Below, in pieces: positions 21,727-32,545 of a stretch of 64,000 nt of DNA. Origin of the DNA: Hanleya hanleyi (Eukaryota; Mollusca; Polyplacophora; Lepidopleurida; Hanleyidae); assembly GCA_036873755.1 (NCBI GenBank), contig JAVTVY010020536.1:1-64000 (forward strand), given 5' to 3'. The position numbers and the translations under genes are program-made. How positions within the stretch are numbered: position 1 is the stretch's first letter; each line of letters opens with the position of its first letter. The notes under the pieces were generated by a model, which saw only the letters and a program-made list of their open reading frames with translations, was not told where the DNA came from and did no database searches.

Positions 21727-23379
21727 TTGGTGTCGGATATGTACACTATCATGCGTTAGCATGCTTCGCTGCTGATGAAAGCCCACTTGAGATTTAATAA
21801 ATTTCGTTCATTTTGAGGCTGATTACATCTTTAAACTTTCGGGATGAGCTTTGAATTGGCACTGATCATGCTAGAGAAATCTGATATTACGTGATAACTG
21901 TTTCAGACATAACAACAGGATAATTGTGTTTAAATATTTTTGTTGCAACAATGTTGAGATACCATGCAGTGGTATGAATTGGATAATGAGCGTTGTCATT
22001 TGTGCAGAGTTATTTTGTCATAACTAATAGAGTTTCCTCACGTAAATCCTTTCTACTGACGTCATTTTGATTTTTTTTCCTTGCACTGAAATGGTATGGT
22101 AATTTTATTTCGGAATAAGTGTGCTATTATTGGTGAAAGCTGGAACATAGAGTCTGATACTCTCTATTCTGAAGAATTCGCAATTTTGTCAGATAAGATT
22201 CACATGACTAGAATTGCCATTCCCAACCTCTTGAATTTTACCGGAATTATTGCCCGTTTGAATGCCACTTCTTGACAGGCATTGAATATGACAATTGATG
22301 TGTCAGTACATGACATTTTGGTACGATTGTCGCGATTTTGTATATCTTTTGTATACGTTGTAATCCGTATCAATATTGTTCTCAATTTTGTTTGCGGACC
22401 TTCATTGCACGTCAGCCTGTTCCTCCCGGTGACATTGTACTGCATGACCTGCCGCTGGACAGTCCTTCGGAGACTGCTCCACGCGATTATGTTTTTCCAT
22501 CTTTGTATCCTCCTTTGTAATGTTTTCGTTTTTTTCTCTCTTTCATGACTCTCACTTGAGGTCAAGTTCTGGTGTATTGGTGGCTGCTGAACTGATCACT
22601 CATGCGGTTTCTAGCACCATTTCGTTCTCTCCTCTTATTGCATTTTTCTTTTGTTTATTTTTTGTTTAACTGTTCTGACATTTTAATGTATTTCTCTGCT
22701 GTTCTACATGTATTTTGTTTTGTTTTGACAAAATTATGTTGGATTTCAAGCTGCGGTACTTGAACGATTTTCCAGCAATTGTTTTAACTTTGTGTTATGT
22801 TTTGTGCACATTATTTTGACATGTCCACACTTGTTATGTGACTGGCATGTTGTATCACATACCTAGAGTATTTTCATAGATACATTTGGGTAAATATGGC
22901 AGTATTACCTTACGTTATGAACATGGTCTCTGGTAATTGAATAACTGCTTACGATATTTGACTGATATTGCGGATAACGAACTTAGCTATTGATAACGGG
23001 CTATATTCTCTGAACTTTGGATATCATTTTAATGAATTATGCCTTTTTGGGTTTCTATTCTGAGATGAATGAACTCTCTCCGAGAGTGTCATCCATCTTT
23101 CGTTGGTGGAAGATATGAGAAATAGTGATTTCTTAGTCACCATATTTTCACGTAAAGGTACAGTTCTTAGTCACCATACTTATCCCAGCAATTTTACATA
23201 ATCTGTACATGCAAACTAGAGGTCGTATTTTAACTGTGTTTAATTTCCAGTGCCGCTTGTTGTGACAAAACTATTTCCGAGATTCTATTTCATGACCCTT
23301 TAGGTCAGTTATTGTGAACATTTGCGAACACAGCTATTCGTGAGAAACAGCTATATAAGTTTCAAATTTTATGGTTTAA
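21727..23379. other. AT-rich interval with third shared 24-nt segment
   Basis: The segment ttttgaggctgattacatctttaa recurs at about 21814-21837. Around 22390-22520 one frame reads VPPGDIVLHDLPLDSPSE and ends in a proline-rich tail, which could be the C terminus of a lost retroelement polyprotein, but this is weak. Nothing else is supported. Confidence 0.35.
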
Positions 23380-23384
23380 CATTG

Positions 23385-24323
23385 CAGTGGCGTCGGAAGC
23401 GTGTTGGAGGGGGGGGGGGCACTTTTGGTTTTCGGGGGGGGGCGAATATCTTGCTGACCATGTTCCCACAAAAAAATTACAGATAGAGTGCTGGGACGTG
23501 TAGTGGTGTGCTATAGGCCTGTTTTGTTTGTGTTAAGCCAGGAAATCAAATGGAGTCAGGCATATTCTTCAATATCGATCCGTGTTTATGAGAAACAAAT
23601 GTGAAAATAGTACCGTAAATCTCTATACATTGTTTATATTTCTTTCCGAGAAAACGCGTGAAACGCATCTCCGGCAACCTGAGATTCCGGAGCTTCCGGG
23701 GTCTAGGCGACCCCTGTACCCTCGCCTGTCAGGCTGTGAGGGTCGCTTATTTTAGCTTTGTATAACTGAATCGGTATCATATTGGCTCTAATGTTCCATG
23801 ATGTAAAGGTCATCATGTTTTTATGTGTTTTTTCTTTATGTGTTAAATATAGCTAAAAAGACAAATGGAATGAAGCATGACGTATGATCTTTTTTCAATA
23901 TCGATGCGTGCTTATAAATCCGAAACAAACGTGAAAATTGAACCATAAATCTGCATACATTATGTTCCGATTTCCTTGTATTTTCTTTGTGGGAATGAAT
24001 CGTATCGATAGGCGTATTGATTTCCCTTCCAAGAACTAAAAGTCATCGTTTTGTATGTTTTAAATATAACTAGAAAGTCAAATGGATGCAGCAATGTGGT
24101 GCTATGTTTCAATATAGATGCGTGCTTATAATTGCGAAAAATCCAGAAAATAGAACCATAAATTTGCATGCAGGATGATCAGTTTTATTTCCGGGAAAAC
24201 GCTCAGAACGCATCTCCGGCGATGTAGGACCTCAGATCTTCCGGGGCTACACGGCCCCTGGACCCTCGCCTGTTGGGCTGTGATAGTGGGCCCCCCACTT
24301 TCAATTACGTTCCGACGCCACTG
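23385..24323. mobile_element. 939-bp DNA transposon with CAGTGGCGTCGGAA ends and 5-bp duplication
   Basis: The left end CAGTGGCGTCGGAA (from 23385) and right end TTCCGACGCCACTG (to 24323) are perfect inverted repeats. They are followed inward by G-rich stretches on the left and C-rich on the right. CATTG flanks it at 23380-23384 and 24324-24328. Internal direct repeats include gaaaacgc...aacgcatctccggc (23650 and 24193) and caatat(c/a)gatgcgtgcttata (23566, 23898 and 24110). No coding region. A 5-bp duplication would fit hAT5-like elements, but the superfamily is not settled. Confidence 0.75.
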
Positions 24324-24639
24324 CATTGTGTAGTTATGTAAGTACAACGAATTGAACTTTGTGAATCCCAAAATTTGATGTGTGTGTTTAGATAATGAGA
24401 CACATAGCTGAGCGGAACGTCTAAGCTTTGACGAGTCAGTTATTATGTACTTGTTTGTTAGGGCAGTATAAAAGGAAATGTCTGACGGTTCCCAAGTTAC
24501 AGTATAAGATCCCCTGTCATATTACCACCGGTAGAGTTCACAAATGTTGTAAGCTGGAATGAAGATGCATTTATAGTAAAAACTATATTCAGCAATGCGT
24601 GTTCTGTTGTCATCCATTATAAATCTTCGGGAAATCTCG

Positions 24640-24840
24640 TAAGCCGAGCCTCTGGAATCTATATATCTGGAATGGGTTTTTTGAAGACCAAAAATTCCGT
24701 AAGATGTATCAGACTGGCTGTGGAAAATCATTCAACAACTGTTCATCGAGGAATTTCCACATAAGCTGCATCTCAACCGATTGCTGGTTTGTGGGAAAGT
24801 CGTCAAGCGATTCAAGCATTCAAAACCAGTAGCCAGAATT
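24640..24840 (-). pseudogene. TNP2-like transposase remnant, C-terminal piece 1
   Basis: Read on the minus strand it gives broken fragments matching 39245-39526: ...LNRL..., QSVEM-like text and FLDEQLLNDF-like text, with frame changes. It continues the piece at 26780-27130 after an inserted retroelement. The family resembles the C-terminal half of CACTA/EnSpm TNP2-type transposases, identified from memory. Confidence 0.45.
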
Positions 24841-25468
24841 ACAAGCGTCTGGTCCGTCATTCATATTTCAGCCGTCGTCCATTAGAGAATATCCGCGTCC
24901 ATAATCCAAAGACCTATTCCATAACAGTATTAGCACCAAATTAAAAAAGACAATCATAGTATACATAAATATAGGCTTGTTTCTTGCAAAAGAGAAGCCG
25001 TCAACAGTTTTCAATGATGCCGACAAGACATCATGATGTTCCAAAAATATAAAATCCGTATCGCTGATCAGTATTCTTAATCCATAATATTCGTTGTATG
25101 TAAAGTCTTCATCCCGCTTTGGTTGCGCAAGTTCATATGAGTACCATGAGGATCTTGAAGTACATGGGGTCATACGGCCGCTAGCCCCGGGTTAAGCGGA
25201 ATTAAACACAAGTTACGAAAGGTAAAGCCATAGATCTTGCACGCTACGCTAGTATTTTGCTATCAGCATGCGATATGTATCGCAAAATTTGAGAAACTTT
25301 GATTGGAGGCGCTTGGTGGTGTAGCCTTGTTTTATAAGTTTCTGCAACAATGTTTTGTGACGTTGATTAAAATCGTCACATTTAGTACAGGATCTAGCAA
25401 ATGCTACTAGTCGTGATATGTATACGCCATATGCAGCTTCCACTGGAATATTGCTGTCCATAGGGTAT
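24841..25468 (-). mobile_element. 5'-truncated retroelement fragment inserted in the TNP2-like gene
   Basis: On the minus strand it begins in DSNIPVEAAYGVYISRL, runs through FARSCTKCDDFNQRHKTLL and KFLKFCDTYRMLIAKY, then a 3' UTR with the cgg-cccctagc-ccgg motif near 25170, and ends about ...gacgcttgtaat. TNP2-like text flanks it: gtccagtatatgcat on one side and attctggct on the other. In the uninterrupted copies these are contiguous (gtccagtatatgcattctgg near 39437). The encoded family is one I associate with reverse-transcriptase-bearing elements. Confidence 0.65.
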
Positions 25469-25559
25469 ATATGCATATACTGGACCGTAGCAAGAATACC
25501 GTCCAGTGCGGTTTTTGCACCCCCGTGACAATTTATCTTCTGTATCAATAACTATACAA

Positions 25560-26779
25560 GATAACCATAATAAACTATATAGTTTATGAAAGCGAACATC
25601 ATAGGGATTCCAACTATATGACTTGTATAACCGACACTGGAAAATATTTCAATTAAAAAAATTCAAATGAAAACAATGGCGTCCATATTTCAATTGAAAT
25701 TTAATGAAAACTGTTGATCTTGTTTCAACTTTTATGGTATACATTGATAGGAGACAGCTCGAACTAGTAAACTTTATCTCATGTTTTTTAGTATTTGCCT
25801 GGTTTTGTTTCTATAGCTATTTTACTAAAATAAATTGGAAAAACGTATTATTTTACGGTCATTTGTCTTGAAAGTTGAATAATTAAAAAACCATGCCGAA
25901 CTGACAAAAGGTGAGATACAGTTTACTAGATCACCTTATAAGTAACAAGCATGCCAAATGTCAAAACCATGGGTACTTTTTTAGAAATATACGTTTAAAT
26001 ATCGGATTTTGTAAAAAATGAAAGGCTGGAATCGGGCAAAATGTGACTAGCTAAACATCTGAGGAAATAATCCTAATTTATTTTCTTGAATTATATTGTC
26101 AAATACATGTTTAATCTGTCTTATTGGACCTGCTCAAATTCCTGTTTTATTTTGGATAACTATTGCACTAAGTTTATTCATCAAGGCGGTTTAAAATCCA
26201 ATTTAAATTTAAAACACTTGCTAAAACTTGTTCAGCTGAGAAATGTTCACACCTGTGCTGATCACTTCACGGTGGATGTCTGGGCGAAGTGTCACTGCGT
26301 TGAAAAACAAAAATACGGATGTTTGCATGGTTTTGATCAGAAGGGGGTAGATTAATGTAAATGAGTATGACTTCTAGATAATTAGGTTTTCAAAATACTG
26401 CGGAAATGAGTTTTGGAAAGGAAAATTTAACAGACAAAGATAACAGTCGCCAAGCCCATGCAAACTGCTCTCCTATTCTTACGACAGAATAATAATGTGG
26501 CCAGTTCCTGCGAGTCAATTAAGAAAAGAATACACACTCAGGTAGTTATTAACGACTTACAATAGACAGTCGTGTGAAAGGTTAATCTCGCGCCAGATGG
26601 ATATCGGACCAGCTATAAGCAATCTGTTCCAGTGCCTCAGTAACAATTTTTTTTTATTCTAATATTGAAGCACATCTAATTAGAATTTTGAAGTTTCACC
26701 CAATGTTATGCGAAATAGTGAGTATTTGAATGAAGAAATAAACAAATGACCAATCTTGACCTTCTAACGGGATAGCTAT
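25560..26779. other. AT-rich interval, no gene
   Basis: No domain or structured repeat is recognised. The 89-residue frame at 26086-26355 has no visible motif and is probably chance. Confidence 0.4.
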
Positions 26780-27510
26780 CCTTAGGTGGCTATGTAAGTG
26801 CATATTTGGTGTAACGCTCTTCGGGCATAAAATCTTTCGAATGTACGAGGAAGTCCATCATTTTCCACGGATTCGGATTAAAACTGGACAGCACAGCAAT
26901 CGACATGATCCCGCGGACTTCGTCCACCAGTCGCAATTTCTATTGGGAAGTATTATGGCTTGAGTGCAACAGCAATTGTTTTCATTGCTCTGCAATGAAG
27001 CGCTTTTGAAATTGATGCTGATCTTGTGGGGAATTCTACTCATGGTGGTTAGTGTGATGAAGTTATCAACGACTGCTTTTATATTGCTATGAAATATTTC
27101 GTCAGTTTGTCGTCCCAGATAGTCCTTATCGTGTGTTTCACAGTCCCAAAGAACAAACTATGAATGTGATCAATGATTGTAAACTGTATACATTCGACAT
27201 AACACAGTTTCGTCTATGTTGCATTCCTCGCAATATGAGCAATTTTCAATCCAGTCTTCTTGGTGATTGTTTTCTCAACGTGTATTGCCTGTGCAATTCT
27301 CCTGTGCTCAGCACCATTTCTTTTGACGATATTGTGATGTATACAGCATAAATGAAACGGTGTTACGTCGAATGTATACAGTTGATCCCATCCATGGTTT
27401 CATTAATTGTGCTTCCCAAAGGGCTCAACTCCTCTACTTTGCTGCTGGAGGTAGACTGCTGACCAACAACGACCACAGAGAGAAAAACATTTATTGCATT
27501 CTAGATGAAA
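26780..27510 (-). pseudogene. TNP2-like transposase remnant, upstream piece
   Basis: The minus strand encodes SRIPHKISINFKSASLQSNE, then a diverged WW..S..SCRLLCCPVL stretch, and VTPNMHLHSHLR at 26780-26820. The same segments occur in the copy at 41330-41700. Sequence 27130-27510 matches 41720-42080 at the DNA level, including caacgaccacagagagaaaaa. Frameshifts and stops are frequent. The motif NMHLHSHL followed by GPVYAFW in the sister copy fits the C-terminal region of CACTA-type transposases. Confidence 0.6.
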
Positions 27511-29249
27511 TGATGTAGCAGATCAAAAATGGCTGCTTCACTCATACATACAGCTCTAGGCAGAGAATTTGACATATTCTTTTTAGGATATTTTTTTTAC
27601 ATAAAGCTCAGATATGCTCCTTTGGCATTATGGAATGTGGTGTTACGGTGTTATATCGATTATGTCAATCTACAAAATGAAATGCTGTTACAAAATTATT
27701 CTTATCTGCCGGATAATCACTTTAGAAATTAGTGTAAGATGTCACAACAGTTGCTGTTGACAACGGCGATAGGGAAGAATGCACAGACTACTGTAACCGT
27801 GTCTATCGTGCAAGTGAATCATACAGTTCCGTCATGGTTTCAAGACTTCAATCTCCCACGTGTCTGATATTTCCTAATGTTTTGAAGAACAAACAATCTT
27901 ACCCGTATGATTTTGCTGATTCACGTGTACCTATCATTGAACTGAACTGCAGATATAACCATTTCTCCATGAAGGATGGTATGGTGACAATATTTCAAAC
28001 AGATTTGTGACAAGAAAGTTGCAAGGGCGTGTTGTACAGAATTTTACATGTAGTCGCTTCTTAGTTATCGTTTTCCAGTTGTTCGACAGCTTGCTAAACG
28101 TATATGGCCTGCGGGCATTAAGGCCCCCTATCAAACTTTCTCCCCTCGCTCAGAAACAACAAATAAATGAAAGCAGACTCTCCACGACCTTTTAGTTTAT
28201 TATACTGATGTCAGTTTGAGGCAATTTGTTTACCTCCCCAAGTAGAACATCATGGATAAATTCCAGATGGCCGCCATGCGAGGTACCAGAAAAGTGATAT
28301 TTTCGTCATTTTTCTTCACAATTTGTGCTTATCTACGAAGAAAATTGGGAAAAATCTATTTTATTTCACATCAGACTATTTATTTACTAATTTATCATGC
28401 AGTTTTCGTAAAGAAAACACAAAAATAAAACATAAATCGAAAAATTTGACATAAAAATGCCGGTTTTGAAGATGACGTCATTGTGATTTTTGCTTACGCT
28501 ATCTGATACGGCTTGATCCAGGGGTATACTGTGGTAAGTTTCAGCCACCTAGCTCACGGGATAAGAAAAATATGGAAGAGGAGAAATGCCGACAAGATGA
28601 ATACGGTTCGGGTACTTCATCACCAGTTGAGATTGCAAAGCAAAGTGGCCTTGAATATTGATATTCACCTTAAAATACCTCGCATGATACAATATACAAT
28701 TTCAACACACATTTCAACATTGTTTATGTCATTAGCCTTAATTTGATACCCAACTTGGCAGGTTTATATTTCGTTCCAGTTCTGGCTTAGTTATGAGATA
28801 CGACATTAAAATGGGGCGTGTATAGGAAAAAACAGCCCAATAGTGCTACGGTGGCACCCGCCGGATTATGAATGTACAGATGCCTAATTATATACTATTT
28901 AAAGCAAAACAATCAAATTTGTACGCAACTTGATGGTTCCAGTGGTTGGCTACCTGACTTTTCTGAATGACAGATTGAATAACAGCCTGACAACTTCAAA
29001 GATCACTAGGAGGAGAACAAAAAGCAAAGATGACACATCATCCAATCTGAACAAGACCTACAAGATGACACCATTAGTTCCGACCTACGACGCCAGCGGA
29101 CACTGTTCTCAATCGCTGCATAAATAACGGACTGACTGTGATAGAGACTATTAAGCAGCCGGAACTTAACCTTGGTAGATGAATTAATCACAGCATGACC
29201 TGCGAGATGACTTCATTATTTCCGTTCACCGGTGCCAGCGGACGCGAAG
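27511..29249. other. Interval without supported gene
   Basis: A plus-strand frame around 27755-28010 reads DNGDREECTDYCNRVYRASE and onward, open for about 85 codons. It could be a remnant of an adjacent element gene, family unknown. The remainder is AT-rich. Confidence 0.35.
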
Positions 29250-29780
29250 GACATCGATGTCTTAATGTTGCAATAATATCACATGACTAAGGTGCCCCAA
29301 ACGGTTTCGAACGTTATTTCTTGTGCGCAGACGACATACGAATCTCAAATAATTGCAAGACCATTCGCAGGAATGAAAATGCCCTGGTACGTTAATAACA
29401 TCAGTGCTCCGAATATTCAGATGACTAAGGTGCTCCATATCGTATAAGATTATTCTCCGATGCATATATGATATAGGTGTTCCAACTGATTCCAAGGCAA
29501 TTTGCAGAGATGTATAAGACGAATGTAATTATTAGTGAACTATTGATGAATTATCTGTCCACCGAATATGCATATGATAATTATAAGGTGCCCAAAATTG
29601 TGTATGAATCTTTATTCTCTTTTGCGCAGTTGACATAGGAGTTTGAAGAATGTATACATGACGTGAATGTCACAAACACGGATGTCATCATTGCAAACTT
29701 AGATGACTTAGGTGTATCAATATCTCCAAGTTGATGGTTTACGTATCCGCTAATATTATATGTTCCTAATAATGCTGAGC
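29250..29780 (-). pseudogene. Degenerate leucine-rich-repeat-like coding remnant
   Basis: The minus strand shows MEHLSHLNIRSTDVINVPGH, a spacing typical of leucine-rich repeats. The DNA word atgactaaggtgc(c/t)cc recurs at about 29283, 29421 and (diverged) 29585 and 29702, as expected for tandem repeats. The similar block at 34870-35240 has agatgact-t-gtgctcc. No full repeat array is intact. Confidence 0.4.
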
Positions 29781-29839
29781 CTATCCATCGAATAAACTAA
29801 ATTGATGAGATATAGATATATTTAGATCTATATCTCTAC

Positions 29840-30047
29840 AAAAATGAAGTGGGCATTCTCTCTCGTCGACTTTATGACAAAAGAGATGATTACAATTTCG
29901 ACATCGTAAACTATCTCTTTCTGGACAGTAATATTCCAGTGGGACCTGCATATGGCGTATACATATCTCGCCTAGTAGCATTTGCTAGATCCTGTGTTAA
30001 TTGTGACGATTTCAATCAACGTCACAAAACATTGTTGCAGAAACTTA
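29840..30047 (+). mobile_element. Retroelement fragment, coding 5' part (split copy)
   Basis: It encodes RRLYDKRDDYNFDIVNY, then DSNIPVGPAYGVYISRLVA and CDDFNQRHKTLLQKL, and then stops being homologous at the TTA where the 1971-bp element begins. The other half resumes at 32019. Sister copies at 25249-25466 and 40713-41035 are uninterrupted at this point. Confidence 0.75.
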
Positions 30048-32018
30048 GGGATCGTTTCCATTAATCGTTTTTTCTTCAGTCGCGATTTTTCTTCAATTTT
30101 CTCGGTTGAAAAACGATCAGTCGCGAATCAGTCGCGAGGATATCGAGAAAAAAAATGAGAAAAAACGATTGAATCTTTTCTGCAAAAAAACCATTCTCTC
30201 GCGATATCGTTTTTGAATCGTTTACCCATGCGCGATCCGTTCTTGATCGCGAATCTTCAATCGCGAGAGAATCGGTTTTTTTCAAGGCGCGAGAGAATCG
30301 TGAGGCGGAGTGATATTTGACACATAGGCCGTGTTGCCGTCGTACGCCGCTCTATCCGCGAACTGGGAACTACATGTAATGTTGATTGCGGATTTGTCGA
30401 TGGAAAAACCTATATTACTATACTATACTGTATAAATGCGCAAGATAACCGAATAATATATATGATTCACGATCTATAGTCTCCTACAAGCCGAAGTAGG
30501 GCGTATGCTGGAAATATCTATACATATACCTGTACCATGCTTCCTGTGACGTTCGCGCTCAGATTTACTCTGGCGAAGCGTAAATGACAAAATTACATGT
30601 TTATTCAATAATCGTTTGAGTCGACAATGTATTAATGTTCAGTCATTCCCTTCATACTTTCGATAATTTCCTCATATATTCATGCAACTTGGTATAAACA
30701 ATACAGGATGATAGTCACAATATCTTGTTTTGTAAATACCGGGTACAGGTCATAAGTGGATTTGAGTTCGTCGTTGATTGCATTATCAGAATGATTACAG
30801 CACAGGCTTCATAGAGGCGTGAATGGGCGCATGGCGATAACCCAGAACAGCTTAGCCCTCCAGCCGAGAATTTCTAGGTTAATTAAGGTGAAAAATAGTG
30901 TAATAAATATGTATATTTTGTTATAGTAAAACATACATTAGGAAAGGGTATCCATTCATGTTTTGGTACAGTTTTTAAACTATTGAGATGTGAATAAGTT
31001 AAAAAAATCACCATCAAGTTAATTTTATTTATTATAAGAATATTCGCGGCAGTGATTTCATATTTATATCAAATACATATCACAATGGTGATTGAATCGC
31101 ATATAACGGTTGGATTCGCATATGTACAATACTTTATATTTTAATTTTATATTTTGATAAATGAACTATGAATGATTCCAAAGGGAAGCTCAAGCCAAAA
31201 ACCAACTGAATAGTATATAATTTCATCTCTTACTGGATTAACCAGTTGTGATTTTTTTTACAAATAGCCCGCGCTATATATTAATAATTAAGTGCTTTCG
31301 AAGACTCAAAACCCCGTATGACAATGTTATATTCAATACAGCGCCATCTATCTACACAAGGAAAATGGTGATCGTAGGACAAAAAACCACGCGTACAACG
31401 AAAATCTGACGAATCAACTCAAAATGTCAGCCCGCACAGATGCCAAAAACGTTCACGAAAAATACTACACAAGAAATCTGGAATAATACCAGCTTTAAAA
31501 CACAGAAATACCCAAAATAATAGACGAAATTGCAAGTGCAAATGACCCAATCTGAATCTCAATTTCTTTCAATATCCCCATCGTATCTATATAACCGACA
31601 ACTGTACAGAAACACGCTATAGTTTTACACCAGGCAAAGAATGAAAAAGGAAGAAGAAAAAATGATCGAACTTTATATAGTCTGACTGAAGTGTTAGAAA
31701 CTCGAACATGTATGCGGGTCAGTCAGGCTGAACCAATGGCGTACTACTTTCGGCTATAATCCTCAATCGTTTTTTTCAATCGTTTATATTTTCTCGATTA
31801 AAAAGCGATTGAATCGCGATATCGCTTTTTATTCGCGAGAATTTTCTCGATTGAAAAACAATTGCCAACAGAAAAAAAACCCATTCGAACAGCGATCGCG
31901 AATGAATCGTTTATTTTGAAGAAAAAAAACCATTCCCTCGCGCCTTGGAAAATCGCGACTTCGTGAAAATTTGACGAAATAAACGATTCAGTCGCGAATG
32001 ATAATTGGAAACGGTGCC
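30048..32018. mobile_element. 1971-bp PIF/Harbinger-type non-autonomous element
   Basis: TTA lies immediately before (30045-30047) and after (32019-32021). The ends are inverted: ggg/c-a-t/c-cgtttcca... (left from 30048, right read in reverse from 32018). Both subterminal zones (30050-30310, 31765-32000) are packed with tcgcga and aatcgtttttt words in both orientations. The interior 30310-31740 has no coding frame of note. Sister copies of the host sequence at about 25335 and 40835 read straight through aaacttataaaac, proving insertion and a 3-bp duplication. TTA/TAA duplication and GGG...GTTTCC ends fit the PIF/Harbinger superfamily. Confidence 0.85.
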
Positions 32019-32545
32019 TTATAAAACAGGGCTATTCCTCCAAGCGCCTCCACTCAAAGTTTCTAAAATTTGGCGATACATATCGCATGCTGATAGCAAA
32101 ATACGAACGTAGCGTGCAAGATCTATGGCGTTACGTTTCGTAACTTGTGTCTAATTCCGCTTAACCCGGGGCTAGGGGCCGTATGAACCCATGTACTTCA
32201 AGATCCTCATGGTGCTCATATGAACAGTCACAATCAAAGCGTGGCTGAGATACACCATTCTCTAGATAACGACTTCAGAACGATTATTATGGATTGGGAA
32301 TACTGATCAGCGATACGGATTTTATATTTTTGGAACATCATGATGTCTTGTCGGCATCATTGAAAACTGTTGACCACTTGCTTCTCTCTTGCAGGAAACT
32401 AGCCTACGTTTATGTATACTATGATTGTCTTTTTTGAATTTGGTGCTAATACTGTTATATGGATATGGAATAGGTCTTTGGATTATGGACGCGGATATTC
32501 TTTAATGGACGACGGCTGAATTATGAATGACGGACTAGACGCTTG
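32019..32545 (+). mobile_element. Retroelement fragment, 3' part (split copy)
   Basis: It continues the coding frame (KF..FGDTYRMLIAKYE-like, VQDLWRYVS) to the stop near 32141. A 3' UTR of about 400 bp follows, with the conserved ccgcttaacccggggctagg block (32157-32176), the hairpin at 32225-32247, and gacggctgaattatgaatga near the end. Downstream it abuts the minisatellite. Confidence 0.75.

Noticed and set aside
24868..25173. 101-codon minus-strand frame as a membrane protein
   Set aside because: It covers the 3' UTR of the retroelement. The same stretch is broken at 32180-32520 and 40330-40680, so it is not coding.
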